DNA of 64,000 bases from Ursus arctos (taxonomy: Eukaryota; Chordata; Mammalia; Carnivora; Ursidae). The stretch is taken from the NCBI RefSeq assembly GCF_023065955.2, contig NW_026622763.1, forward strand, positions 80,519,299 to 80,583,298. The letters run 5' to 3'. Below the pieces are notes generated by a model that did not search any database, was not told where the DNA came from, and saw only the letters and a program-made list of their open reading frames with translations. Position numbers and translations under genes: made by a program. This document shows positions 1-10,864 of this stretch, one piece after another; within the stretch, counting starts at the first letter, position 1, and every line of letters starts with the position of its first letter.

Positions 1-1831
1 AGCGCTCCAGGCCTCATCTAATTCAAAATATATGAAACCCGAGCCAGGAAATGTTCTTTCCATTTCTGAAGATATGCAGTACACGATGCATACATGATGG
101 ATCGGAAGGTCAGCGTCTTTCTAGGTTGAACCATTTTCTGATGAGTGCAGGCACGTGTTCCCGCGCACACCTCTGAGGTGCTAGCGGCCCGGCAGGTGCG
201 GGCTGGGCGCGGGGCTGCGCGTCTGCGGCACACTGTCCGGGGGATGTGGGAACCCCTGCTCCAGGACCCCACTCCACAGGGGGGTGCTCTCCCCATCTGG
301 TCCCCGTACCTCGCAGTCCAGGCTAGCAGTTTCTCCCTCCACAACGTCTGGGGACACTCTGGGACCACAGTGACAAGAGAGATACTTGGAATTTTCCTGG
401 AAAGGACGATTCGGTGGAGAGCAGCAGCAGCTAGTAAATTCAGCTGAAGAAAGGGAAGCAAATTCCCTCAGGCAGCAGGGATCCCAGCACCACCGGAAGT
501 GTTGAAGCATCAGTCACCCCCAGGGGACGGCGCAACAGGCTTCCCACAGCCAGGAGGCTGGATTTCGAAGTCCTCAGAACCCTAGCGTGGCGGTTGCCTA
601 AAGCACTTTTGCCCACCCACTTCCCCGTGAGACATTTCACGATGTTTGGAGACATTTTTGCTAGCTACCACTGGGCGCTGGTGGTGGGATGCCACTGGCG
701 TCTAGTAGATAGAAGCCGGGAACTCTCTAAATACCCTACAATACACAGGACAGCTCCCCTACCCACTCCAATGAGGTATTATCTGACCCCAAATGTTAAT
801 AGTGCCCAGACTGACAAGCCCTGTGCTAGAAACTGTGACACAGTTATTCAAATGAGCTAAAAAGAGTAGCTGTTTTCTTCTTTTACCTCTATTATCTATA
901 AATACCCAGCTTGATGGAATGTGTTCCAGGCCATGTGCACAAGTTGGGACCATTTATAGACAGGTGCATTTGCAAGAACACCCGTCAATCCTTCCCACGT
1001 AAGATCAAAACACACACTATTACCATCTCTCCTTAGCAGGCACAGACATCTCATAAAGGATGCTTTTCATGACATGCTTTTTTTTTTAAGTCTTATTTCC
1101 CAGGGGGAAGTGGAGATGGTAAAAAAATAAAATCTGTACACAAAACTAGTGAGAAAAACAATTTGACAAGTGATGTCCAATGCTAAAAATAAAGTAAGGG
1201 GTGTTAGTTTCCTAGTAAAGGAGAATGTTAGATGCTGGGAGGCAAGTTCAAGATACCAGTATGACATTTGTCGGAATGAACGGACGTTATAGACGATGGT
1301 GACATCACACCAGAAATGAAAGTTCCAGCAATATGCTAGGGTACAAGGTGTTTTGTGAGGTGTAGATATAAAAAGGCCGACCCATCAGATGACTGTTCTC
1401 ACGAGGAAGTGCATGCCATGCCATGCCACGCACGGCCACGTGGGGAAGCCCCAGAATCAGGCAGGAGGCAGAAGGAAGGACACCAGCAAGGGTCTGTGGG
1501 AAAGAATGGGTGAGACAGAGTAGGCAGGCTAATCTAACCAGGTTCAGGATTGGCTCGTTCAGATCATTTCAGAGGGCTCTGGGTATTGGGCTGTTGCTTG
1601 TTGCCTGGTCCCTGGCCCCAGGGTGATCAGGGTAGCTGGAGAGGGGCCCAACAAAGGAGGCGGTTGTGGTTATGGGCTCTGGATTGGTTGGTGTGTGTTT
1701 GAAAAGCACACTAGAGAGCAAGCTGGTTATGATTTCTAGAAATTGGCTAATGCTGGGAGAGGCAGTCCGTCCAGGGTCTTGAAGTCCCCAAATAACAAAG
1801 CATCAGAATACAGAAAAGAAAAGCCAAAGGA
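1..1831. other. Intergenic, no recognised gene or repeat
   Basis: No exon, RNA gene or mobile element is recognisable. Short open frames overlap on both strands without recognisable domains and look like chance. A GC-richer patch lies around 180-310, but it is too short and isolated to call a CpG-island promoter. Confidence 0.6.
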
Positions 1832-2036
1832 GGGGCGCCTAGGTGGCTCAGCCGGTAAGCGTCTGCTTTCAGCTCAGGGCGTGATCCCAGCGTTCTGGGA
1901 TCGAGCCCCACATGGGGCTCCCTGCTCTGCTGTGAGCCTGCTTCTTCCTCTCCCCCTCCCCCTGCTTGTGTTCCCTCTCTCACTGGCTGTCTCTCTGTCC
2001 AATAAATAAATAAAATCTTAAAAAAAAAAAAGAAAG
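1832..2036 (+). mobile_element. SINEC, young ursid-type subfamily
   Basis: Complete tRNA-derived SINE: GGGGCGCCTAGGTGGCTCAG head (pol III A-box region), GATCGAGCCCC B-box region, CT-rich stretch, AATAAATAAATAAAATC and poly(A). It is flanked by the target-site duplication AAAGAAAAGCCAAAG at 1815-1829 and 2037-2051. Confidence 0.93.
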
Positions 2037-2135
2037 AAAGAAAAGCCAAAGAAATGTCAGAATGAATAACCAACTATGGAAAATAGTAAACTTATTCTTG
2101 CTGAGTGTGCATGGGTCCATGAAAAGGAGATATAT

Positions 2136-2350
2136 GGGGCGCCTGGGTGGCTCAGTCATTAAGCGTCTGCCTTCGGCTCAGGGCATGATCCCAGCATTCT
2201 GGGATCGAGCCCCACATCGGGCTCCTCCGCTATGAGCCTGCTTCTTCCTCTCCCACTCCCCCTGCTTGTGTTCCCTCTCTCGCTGGCTATCTCTATCTCT
2301 GTCAAATGAATAAATAAAAAATCTTAAAAAAAAAAAAGAAAGAAAGAAAA
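2136..2350 (+). mobile_element. SINEC, young ursid-type subfamily
   Basis: Full-length copy ending in poly(A) followed by GAAA units. The 16-base target duplication GAAAAGGAGATATATG is seen at 2121-2136 and 2351-2366, with one shared boundary base. Confidence 0.93.
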
Positions 2351-2880
2351 GAAAAGGAGATATATGTCCAAGAGAGATGAACGGTGCCTGACAGAGTGGG
2401 CTTTTCCCCTCTGCGGATTGGGCTTAACTCAAACAGCTGGGTCATCTAATGAGGAAAAAAAACCAAACACCCACCCAAATGTGCATCAGCTGTTGACAGG
2501 ATGAGCGAAATGTGGCTTGTCTATACGATGGAATATTCTTCTTCAATACAAAGGAATGAAGTACTGGTCCATGCCACACCACGGATGAGCCTTGAAAACA
2601 TACTACGTGAAAGAAGCCAGATACAGAGGACCACATACTGTAGGATTCCATTTCTGTGACATGTCCAGAGGAGGCGAATCTATAGAGATGGAAAGTAGAT
2701 CAGCGTTGCCAGGAGCTGAGGGGAAGGGGCAATGGCGAGTGACTGCTGATGGGTGTAAAGTTTTTTGGGAGGTGATGAAAATGTTCTAAAATTAGACAGT
2801 AGTAGTGATGGTTACGTAAGTCTACAAACATACAAAAGAGAAAACCGTATTGAATTATACACTTTAAAAGAGTAGACTTG

Positions 2881-3119
2881 GGGGGCACCTGGGTGGCTCA
2901 GTTGGTTGGGCATCCAACTCTTGGTTTCAGCTCAGGTCATGATCTCAGGGTCCTGGGATCGAGCCCCCACATCAGGCTCTGTGCTTGGCAGGGAGTCTGC
3001 ATGAGATTCTCTTTCCCCCTCTGCCTCTCCCCTCCCCTCCCCCAACACCCCCACCCCCGCTCATGCACATCTCTCTCTCTCTCTCTCTCTAATAAATAAA
3101 TCTTTTTAAAAAAAAAAAA
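2881..3119 (+). mobile_element. SINEC inserted in L1 tail
   Basis: Full SINE with a (CT)n stretch and AATAAATAAATC tail. The L1 sequence AAAGAGTAGACTT is duplicated on both sides (2867-2879 and 3123-3135), marking the target site. Confidence 0.9.
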
Positions 3120-3137
3120 TTGAAAGAGTAGACTTTA

Positions 3138-3249
3138 GGGGTGTCTGGCTGACTCAGCTGGAAGAGTGTATGACTCTTCGATCTCAGGGTCGTGGTTCAA
3201 GCCCCACACTGGGTGTAGCGATTACTAAAAATAAATAAACTTTTAAAAA
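3138..3249 (+). mobile_element. Short tRNA-like SINE
   Basis: Short form that lacks the GGCTCAGGTCATGATC insert. It reads GGGGTGTCTGGCTGACTCAG, then GGTTCAAGCCCC (B box), then GGGTGTAGCGATTAC and an A-rich tail. It closely resembles a tRNA body and is probably an older SINEC lineage. Confidence 0.8.
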
Positions 3250-3259
3250 AGTATTTTAT

Positions 3260-3454
3260 GGGGCGCCTGGGTGGCACAGCGGTTAAGCGTCTGCCTTCGG
3301 CTCAGGGCGTGATGCTGGCGTTATGGGATCGAGCCCCACATCAGGCTCCTCCGCTATGAGCCTGCTTCTTCCTCTCCCACTCCCCCTGCTTGTGTTCCCT
3401 CTCTTGCTGGCTGTCTCTATCTCTGTCAAATTAATAAATAAAAATCTTTTTTTT
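3260..3454 (+). mobile_element. SINEC, young ursid-type subfamily
   Basis: Complete young copy inserted in the tail of the preceding short SINE. AAAAAAGTATTTTATGG flanks both ends (3245-3261 and 3455-3471). Confidence 0.92.
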
Positions 3455-3524
3455 AAAAAAGTATTTTATGGTTTATGAATTACATCCCAATAAAACTGTT
3501 ACCAAAAAATTTAAAAAATAAACA

Positions 3525-4830
3525 GGCTGTGCAAGGCTCCTCCTAAGACAGAGTGATGAATTAACAGAGTGAATAGGCAAGAAAGCAGGGCTCAGGGCTA
3601 TCGGTCCGCCCTGGGGGAAGGGCCGCTGGTAGGAAGGTACGTTTGGTAGGCCTGCCCCCAAACTACCTTCCCCACTGCCTGGCTTAGTGAATTGTATTCC
3701 ACCCTAAACTACTTATTACTTCGGCAGGTGAAGGCTTTTGATAATCAAGAGCCTCCTGTTAACACACAAATACTTCCAGGAGAGTTCTAGAATAACAATC
3801 TCTCCTGAAGGTGGAAGCCAATCTTGCAGGAGAAGCTACTGACCACCTGCATTCAAATGTTAGCACAGGTATTGCAAAAAACGCTGAGACTCAGCTGAGC
3901 CCACAGCCATGGGGGCGGGAGAGACAGCTGTGCCTGACTCCAAAGAGACCGCTGGCAGGTGAGAGCAGGTGTGGGATGGATATGCGACAGAGAAAGGACG
4001 ACATGGAGTATGGGAAAGTCTGGGGCTTTTCAGTGCATCATAGGAGGTGAAGGTTGGACGTGGCAGAGACCAGCCTCACATCCCACGCTGAGGTCCCAAG
4101 CCTCCCTTCACCACGCCGCCCTTCAGGATGGGACTAGGGTACAGACTGGAAAAGACCTCTAGTAGGTTCACAATAGACCAGGATAGGATGTGAAGGAAAT
4201 CCGGAGGCACAGCGTCGCAAGCCAAGATGGCATGGCAAGGCCCTGGGGGGCTTCACGCCAGGAAGAAGAGGTCGCTAAGGACAGGACAGGCCATCAGCCA
4301 CAGTGGCAGGGCCAGCGCGGTAAGCCCGAGTCTCCCCCTGCCTCAGGGAGCTGAGTGTGGGCTGGTTCTGCGCAAACTAAGCACAAACGATGTTAAGTAC
4401 CACTGCCAGCCCTCACTTGCCTCGAAAGAAGGGTCTGCGCGAAGAAATCCGTCAGTAATCAATGGATTGCCATTCCTTCCTCCAGTCAGTCAACACCACG
4501 GAAGGTCTACCTGGCACAGGACCGATAGCAGGTACTGAGTTCGTGCAGAGATTGACCCCTGGCTCCTGAACGCGGTGGGAAGGAGTCACATCCGGAGTCA
4601 AAAAGAAAGCAGAAGACGCTCCTCCTGTGGTCCTTGCCAGACAAAGCCATTCTCCTTTCACGCTGCCAGGGGCAGCTTGGGGGAGGGGCAGGAACAGTGT
4701 TACCGCCTGCTATTTTTGAGCAGGGATTACTGGACGGGCCTGGAGAGAGGGCATCCGGGAAGGGGTGAGGGCAGGCACATCTGGAGAAGCTGCGGTGGTA
4801 CGGAGACGCAGGAAGGCCATTCGGCCTCCG
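3525..4830. other. Intergenic, no recognised element
   Basis: No repeat or exon recognised. Overlapping short frames occur on both strands, but none has a recognisable domain. Confidence 0.5.
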
Positions 4831-4965
4831 CGGCTCTCCAGCTTACACGCATCAGAATCACCTGATTCCGAGTCCCGCCCCAGCGTCTGGGTGTAGTCTA
4901 AGAATCTGCATTTCTAGTAAGTCCCCAGATGCTACCGCTGCAGACACTGCCGAGGGCCACCTCCC
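4828..4965 (+). mobile_element. MER5A-like hAT-Charlie DNA transposon fragment
   Basis: Matches the remembered core of MER5A: CATCAGAATCACCTG, followed by AGAATCTGCATTTCTAGTAAG and CCCAGATGCT. It is a non-autonomous element and the terminal repeats are degraded. Confidence 0.7.
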
Positions 4966-5107
4966 TCGATAAACCATCTCCCCTGTTTTCCCAGGTTGCC
5001 TGAGCAGATGGGTCCTGTGAAGATGCACAAAGAGGGCTAAAGGAAGGGCCCAGCATCAAACGGGCTGGCTGGAGAGAAGCAGGAGAGATGCCATTAAGAA
5101 ACACAAG

Positions 5108-5440
5108 TAGGGGCACCTGGGTGGCTCAGTTGGTTAAGCATCCAACTCTTGATCTCAGCTCAGGTCTTTTTTTTTTTTTTTTAATTTATATATTTATTTT
5201 AGAAAGAGAGAGAGAGCACGGGGGAGGGGTGCGCAGAGGGTGGAGATGTGCAGAGGGAGAGGGAGAGAGAGTCCTAAGCAGACTCCATGCTAATCACGGA
5301 GCCCTACACGGGGCTCGATCCCAAGACCCCGAATCATGACCTGAGCCAAAACTAAGAATCCTATGCTCAACCAGCTACACCACCCAGGAGCCCCTCGGCT
5401 CAGGTCTTGATCTCAGGGTCCAGCGTGGAGCCCACTTAAA
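5108..5440 (+). mobile_element. SINEC split by a younger SINE
   Basis: The head lies at 5108-5168 (GGGGCACCTGGGTGGCTCAG) and the rest resumes at about 5395 (TCGGCTCAGGTCTTGATCTC), ending near an A-rich stretch at 5437. The gap is filled by an inverted SINE. The 3' CT-rich part is short and degraded. Confidence 0.85.
5167..5394 (-). mobile_element. SINEC inserted inside another SINEC
   Basis: Inverted copy with poly(T) at its left end, a GA-rich stretch and CACCCAGGAGCCCC at its right end. The host-SINE sequence CTCAGCTCAGGTCTT before it and CTCGGCTCAGGTCTT after it form the target duplication, differing at one base. Confidence 0.88.
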
Positions 5441-5499
5441 ACAAAACAGCAACCACAACAACAAACCCTAGTAGTAGGTCCTAGTAGGAGTAACACTGA

Positions 5500-5710
5500 T
5501 TTCTGTGCACGTACAATGTGCTGAGCAACGCTGTGTGCTTTGTAGTTTATCTCCTTCACACCACGCAACAACCCTACAGAGGTCTATTCGTGTCCCCTAT
5601 TTATATGTATCAGGAAATCAAAGCACGAGGAAGGTAATAAGTACTGGGGGTGCCAAGATTCAAGTCCAGCTCAAGTGCCCTCACCCTTAACCGCTGTGCC
5701 CCGCAGCTAG
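5500..5710 (-). mobile_element. MIR fragment
   Basis: Antisense MIR features are present: TACAATGTGCTGAGCAACGC, a decayed CCTCACAACAACCCT-type core, and a final block resembling the tRNA-like end of MIR in reverse (CAAGTCCAGCTC, CCCTTAACCGCTGTGCC). Confidence 0.7.
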
Positions 5711-5844
5711 CAAAGGGTGTAGAACTGACACGGGAAAGAGAGAAGCTAGAATGTTCTTTCCCTCATGAAGCCTCCTGCCAGGCCTTCAACTAAGCACCTC
5801 AACTCTGCAAGACATTCTTTTTGGAAGAGAACTGAAAAGGGAAG

Positions 5845-6307
5845 TGTGAGTTTGCTAGGGCTGCCAAAACGACATACCACAAACTGGGGGGCTTAAACAA
5901 CAGAAACATATTGTCTCACAGCTCTGGAGGTTGGAAGTCCAAGGTCGGGGTGCAGGCAGGGTTCGTTCCTTCTGCTGGCTGTGAGGGAGAATCGGTTCCT
6001 TGTCTCTTGCCTAGCTTCGGGCAGTTTGCCTGCCGTCTTTGGTGGGTAGACACACCACCCTGACCTCCGTCTTCTTGTTCACATGGTGTTTTGGCAGTGT
6101 GCTTGTCTGTCTCCACATTTCCCCTTTTTTTATAAGGACGCCGTCATATTGGATTGGAGGCCATATTCCAATATGACCTCAGCTTAAGTAATTACATCTG
6201 CAACGACCCTAATTCCAAATAAGGTCATATTCTGAGGTAAGGGGGTTTAGGACTTCACTATATGAATGGCAGGGTTGAGGGTGGAGGGCACAGTTCAACT
6301 CATAACA
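5845..6307 (-). mobile_element. Solo LTR, MaLR (MLT1-type)
   Basis: Antisense ERVL-MaLR long terminal repeat of about 463 bases. Recognisable blocks are GTTTGCTAGGGCTGCC, GGCTTAAACAACAGAAA, CTCACAGCTCTGGAGG and the TGTTATG terminus read on the minus strand. The perfect 5-base duplication GGAAG lies at 5840-5844 and 6308-6312. No internal coding sequence adjoins, so this is a solo LTR left by recombination. Confidence 0.88.
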
Positions 6308-6312
6308 GGAAG

Positions 6313-7110
6313 CAAACATCTTCCTGGAACTAACTCCAAATGCCTCGATCCTAAAGATATCAAAAATACTTCCCTGGGCAGGCCCACCTGCCACACCGTC
6401 GCCACTAAGTGGGAAATCCCACTTTCCTTCAGGACTTGAGAAACCAGCACCTGTGATGTAGAAACAACTAGGAAAAAGGAGGAGTATGTTCAGGGAATTT
6501 TTATAACAAGAATTCTCTTTTTTTCCCCTAACACTTGGCTTCAACTTTAATGTTACTCTTTCAGATGTATATACCATCCAATTATAAGGTAGAAATGCAG
6601 CAAGTCAGGGGAAAATGGTCTTTTGGTACCTGCCACTAATGAGTGTGAACCTCTCCCCTTTGAATAGCATTTGAATAAAAGCTGAGCTCATTTTTGGAGA
6701 GCAAGGTTGAATTAGAGAAGACGGATGTGAAGATTTCTCTGAACAAAGGTCTAAGAAGTAAAGTGAAGAGAGCTGATGTTCTGAATCAGACTGCCTGGGA
6801 AAGACATGGTGATCTATTGATTTCATTATTAGAGATTTCCCACATCCTTCCACCACTCAGCGTGGGATGGGCCAAATGGAGAAAACCGCAATATCTGAAT
6901 CTTACAAGAAGTTCCTATGGTGAGGGATTGGAAGAGCAACCTTTCTCTGGGTACTTCTTTTTTTAGGCAAGCACCCTAATTAATTGGAGAGAGAACAGTG
7001 AGGACATTCTTGAGAATGCCAATTCACATCCAATGCAGAATTCAATTTGCTTGAATGTCCATCATACAGGTGAAAATAGACTCAGGTTCCAGCCTTTGCT
7101 ATAAAGACCT
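6313..7110. other. Intergenic, nothing recognised
   Basis: AT-rich sequence with no exon, RNA gene or repeat that I can name. Confidence 0.5.
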
Positions 7111-7119
7111 CTTCTTTCC

Positions 7120-7520
7120 TTTATTTGCTGTTTATTGGACTCCTGTGACGTGTCAGGCATTGTGAAAACAATGAGTGAGAAAGTCAGAAGCACCCAGCAG
7201 CTCCTTGCAGGGAGCCCTGCAGCCTGCAGCCAGTACTTTTCCTCATGCGTAAGTTTTGATCAGTAATGTGAAAATAGAAAATTGAATTTTCCTAAGGACT
7301 CCAGTTCCACAAACATTCACCCAGTCCTCAGCGTGGATCCAGACAGTGTGTTCAGGGCCAGAAGGCTGGAGAGGAAGACAGGAGGATGGGATCTACGATG
7401 AGTTAGATGGGGCCCCTGCCTGGGAGACACAGAAATAGGGCAAGGAAGACAGACCTGTCAGTGACCGAGATAAGTGCTCAACAGATACCAAGAAGAGAAG
7501 GGACTTATTCTCAGTGCTGA
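7120..7520 (-). mobile_element. L2 3'-end fragments
   Basis: Degraded antisense L2 3' signatures: TTATTGGACTCCTGTGACGTGTCAGGCATT, and later CCCCTGCCTGGGAGACACAGAAATA. Divergence is high, so the boundaries are approximate. Confidence 0.5.
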
Positions 7521-8139
7521 GGGGGAGTAGGGAAAGGCTCAAGGGAGTGAGGTGCACCCTTTATTTTGGGCCCTGAAGAAGGAGATGCTTTCTTTGGTAA
7601 AGAACTGATGAAGGACAGGCGAGGTTCAAGGTAAGCGTGAGCAAAGGTCCTGGACATAAAAACGCCACACTGGCAAGAAAGGCATGTAGCAAACCCAGTC
7701 GTCCTCAGTAATACGGCCCCTGCCTCCCAGCCCTCTCCTCCTGTACTAGGGACCCAAATGCCCAGTTCAGCAGGCAGCCAGGAAACGGCCGGGCTCCGAG
7801 AGCCATCAGAGCAACTCAGGTGAGGCAATCATTGGACATTTAAAAATTGGCATGGGTCAGGGGTGGTGACAAAGAGCATGTCGTCTAAAGGCGACAGCCG
7901 CTGCTCAGCTTGGCATGCTGTAAAATTAGAGCAGCACAATTCAGGGATTTTTTTCACAGAAGCCAGAAAAACACGGAGTATATGTGTATATACACTCGCA
8001 CGTATGTACATGTATGGATATATACATATGTGCACACGCACATACATTTATGCATTTTTTTTCTCATTTTTAATATCCTTAATACATTGTGCAGGACAAA
8101 TAAAACACATCTATATCTGTGGGCCAAATTCAGACCCAC

Positions 8140-8245
8140 TGGCCACCTTGGCACAAGTGGAAAGGACATGGAAGTTCCGAGAGGGTAAGTGACTTGTGCG
8201 AGGCCACGTGGCAGGTGCAGAGGCAGGGGCTCGGATCCCAGGCTG
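8140..8245 (-). mobile_element. MIR core fragment
   Basis: GAGAGGGTAAGTGACTTGTGCGAGGCCAC followed by GGGGCTCGGATCCCAGG resembles the reverse complement of the MIR core and tRNA-like region. Confidence 0.6.
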
Positions 8246-8563
8246 GGCCGTTGCAGCCCAACGCTGAGCTTGTGGCAGGGCGGGCCTGGGAGGGAAATCC
8301 CTCCAAGGATGCAGCTGGAAGTGGTGGGGAGAAGTGGAACGGGAGCCCAAGGGCACAAAGGAAGCCAAGAGCTGGTCATCGAGGGACAAGGTGTCCCAGC
8401 AGAGGAGTATCTTCTAGATGATTAGGAAAGTCTACACACCTGGGCACTCACCGGTGAGGAGGCCAAGAATGAAAATACTAAAACTGTGGCATGAAGAGAG
8501 ACCAGAGAGCCGAAAAAGAACAAATCTGGAGTCACCACAACTGTGGATATTAAATTCTAAGGG

Positions 8564-8747
8564 TGGGGGGGTGCCTGCGTCCAGAGTTGGTTGGGAATCT
8601 GACTTTTGGTTTTGGCTCAGGTCATGATCTCATGGGTTGTGGGTTCAAGCCCCGTGTCTGGCTCCACACTCTGCACTGAGTCTGCTGGTCCCTCTCCCTC
8701 TGCCGCTCACGCACTCTCTCTCTCTCAAATAAATAAATATTTTTTAA
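8564..8747 (+). mobile_element. Old SINEC copy
   Basis: Diverged SINE: GGGGGGTGCCTGCGTCCAGAG head, GGTTTTGGCTCAGGTCATGATC, CTCTCTCTCTC and AAATAAATAAATATTTTTT tail. The flanking TAAATTCTAA-type sequence occurs before it (8551-8563) and after it (8748-8760). Confidence 0.82.
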
Positions 8748-8763
8748 GAAATTCTAAAGGGGG

Positions 8764-8966
8764 GGGCGCCTGGGTGGCGCAGTCGTTAAGCGTCTGCCTT
8801 CGGCTCAGGGCGTGATCCCGGCGTTGTGGGATCGAGCCCCACATCGGGCTCCTCCGCGATGAGCCTGCTTCTTCCTCTCCCACTCCCCCTGCTTGTGTTC
8901 CCTCTCTTGCTGGCTGTCTCTATTTCTGTCAAATTAATAAATAAAGATCTTTAAAAAAAAAAAAAA
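8764..8966 (+). mobile_element. SINEC, young ursid-type subfamily
   Basis: Near-consensus copy (GGCGCAGTCGTTAAGCG head, GGCTCCTCCGCGATGAGCC block, poly(A)). It inserted into the same target as the preceding SINE; GAAATTCTAAAGGG recurs at about 8748-8760 and 8967-8980. Confidence 0.92.
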
Positions 8967-9235
8967 GAAATTCTAAAGGGGTTAGTACTCAATAGTGGTT
9001 TCAAATACTAAAATGAAAATTTACTACCAATTTAAGAAAAACACCAACCTGCCCAAAATAAACCTGAAAAGAGAAACCAAATCCTGGACTCTCCACCCTC
9101 TGCCTTCCCTTCCGGCCACAATTTCTTTCCATCAATAATCAGATCAGCATCCTCCAGGAGCGCGGGTCTGTGGTCGGATCTGACTGCCTGTTTCCGTAGT
9201 CGGTGTCTCCCTGCAGGAGCTAGACATCGAGGACA

Positions 9236-9659
9236 ATGTCTGGAAACCTCTATTTTGTAGTTGTTGGCCACCATGATAATCCGGTTTTTGAAAGGCAGTT
9301 TTTGCAGGCAGGAAAAGCAGGGTCCAAAGACGATCATCGTCATCTGAACGAGTTCGTAGCTCGTGCTGCTCCTGACCTCGTGGAGGAGAATATGTGGCTT
9401 ATCGAACAACATGTCCCTGAAACCTGCGGACAAGTTCAGTGAGTGGTTGGTTTCAGCATTTGTTACTGCAGGTCATGTGGGATTTCTTATGCTTCATGAC
9501 ATAAGGCAAAAACACGGAATAAAGGACTTCTTTACCGATGTCTATGATTTATACATAAAGTTTGTAATGAATCCACTTTATGAACCCAATTCTGCTATGG
9601 GATCAAGCTCATTAAACAGAAAAGTTCAGTTTCTTGGGAAGAAACATCTGTTAGGTTGA
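9236..9659 (+). pseudogene. TRAPPC2 (sedlin) processed pseudogene
   Basis: Intronless copy of TRAPPC2, the sedlin subunit of the TRAPP tethering complex that acts in ER-to-Golgi transport and, when mutated in human, causes X-linked spondyloepiphyseal dysplasia tarda. The ATG at 9236 opens a frame with [20 protein letters not shown] and EENMWL. The frame breaks near 9398, where one extra T follows ATGTGGCT. The remainder continues in the +1 frame with [36 protein letters not shown], a YEPNS motif and [12 protein letters not shown] before TGA at 9657-9659. Together the two frames span the full family length of about 140 residues with no intron, as expected for a retrocopy. A clean poly(A) tail and target duplication are not evident, so the insertion is fairly old. 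It is unlikely to make sedlin. Confidence 0.93.
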
Positions 9660-9759
9660 ATGCAGAAAAAATTAGAAATAAACAGTGTCCCTACAATGGG
9701 GAATTCTCAGGAATGAGTACATTATAAGTAGCTTGATTAGATAGCCTGGAAAAATAAAA

Positions 9760-9800
9760 GAAGGGAGGGAGGGAGGGAGGGAGGGGAGGGAGGGAGGAAA
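9760..9800 (+). repeat. GGGA-rich simple repeat
   Basis: Run of GGGA units, slightly interrupted, directly downstream of an A-rich stretch. Confidence 0.9.
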
Positions 9801-10775
9801 GAATGGTATGAAGCCATGACAGCCGAAGGCACAGCAGGACATACCGTATTGGGTGTGAGTGTGCCAAGGAAAGCTCCGTCCCTGTCAAGACTTTACCATA
9901 ATTACACACACTCTTCATGATTTCTGTGGAAATGAAGCTCAGAAGGGTTCTTGGGGAAGATTCACAAAAGCCACAGAGCAGATCTCTTTGACTCACACTG
10001 GTCAACATCGGGTTAGGTAAGGGGCCTGATTCATGGGAAATAAAAGGGGAAATGAATTAATCATTTTGTGAAAGGTGAGGATTAAAAGTCCGCGAAGTCT
10101 CCACGGGCAAGGGTTTAACTTCCCTCTACAGGTTTCTTCCTCTTTTACGAGTCATCGTCCCCCCAAAGCTGGGCTGTATGAAATGCGATGGCAACACTTC
10201 ATTCAGAGCAGCTCTCCGAGAGCAGAGCGCAGAAGGGTGGGAAGGAAGGAAGCCTTGGACGCAGGGGACAGAAGCAGGGGACAGAAGCAGGGACAGTTGG
10301 CAGCCGGGGCTCCCGAGCTTCCCCACTGAGGCCAGGCGCACAGGGTCAAGCTGTGCCCCAAGATTTCAAGGGGGGGGTTCCTTCCTCCCATTTTTGTGAA
10401 GACTTTTTTCTACTAGACATCTATTTTTAAAGCTCCCCCTCCCCCACACACTCCATGCGGCAGCCAAAAAGTCCATTCGGGCAACTTTCAGAATACCTTC
10501 GTGGTGCCCCTGTCTGAGCAGCGGCCTCGGGAACCAGGCACAGGCTGCGAACCTGCCCGAACTTCGCAAGATGAAGACCGAAGAAAGGAATGAGCGTCGG
10601 ATGGGGTGGTGGGGTGGTGGAGGGCAAAGCACTGACTCCCCAACAGAGACGGACGGGAACACCCGGTTCTCCCAGCGCTTCTGGAATCAACAGCAGACCT
10701 CAGCTGCCTGGAGCCATGGGAGGCTCGATTTCACTAACCTTGTATTTTTCCCTTTTCCCTTCTGCCTGGTGGCCT

Positions 10776-10777
<2 letters not shown>
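9801..10777. other. Intergenic, nothing recognised
   Basis: No recognisable repeat or exon. Several overlapping short frames, including ones that pass through the adjacent GT repeat, are chance products. Confidence 0.5.

Positions 10778-10820
<43 letters not shown>
10778..10820 (+). repeat. (GT)n microsatellite
   Basis: About 21 uninterrupted GT units; likely length-polymorphic. Confidence 0.97.
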
Positions 10821-10822
<2 letters not shown>

Positions 10823-10864
10823 AAAGACACCTCATGAAAAGTTCTGCCAGAAACCCCGGAATCC

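Larger units (their letters stand above)
2456..3520 (+). mobile_element. L1 3' end (old mammalian L1M type), broken by four SINEs
   Basis: The end of L1 ORF2 and the 3' UTR are recognisable: TGTGGCTTGTCTATACGATG, GGAATATTCTTCTTC, then TTGAATTATACACTTTAAAAG. The tail resumes after the SINEs as TTTATGAATTACATCCCAAT AAAA at about 3473-3500. Only the extreme 3' portion survives, consistent with the usual 5' truncation of L1. The copy is not coding. Confidence 0.8.

Noticed and set aside
150..310. CpG-island promoter
   Set aside because: The CpG density is limited to about 100 bases and no transcript start or first exon is supported.
3138..3249. tRNA gene-like sequences in this and other SINEs
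   Set aside because: They have A and B boxes but also SINE tails and target duplications; none is a free-standing tRNA with a proper 3' end.
9760..9800. CRISPR-like repeat
   Set aside because: A simple GGGA repeat in a mammalian genome with no spacers.
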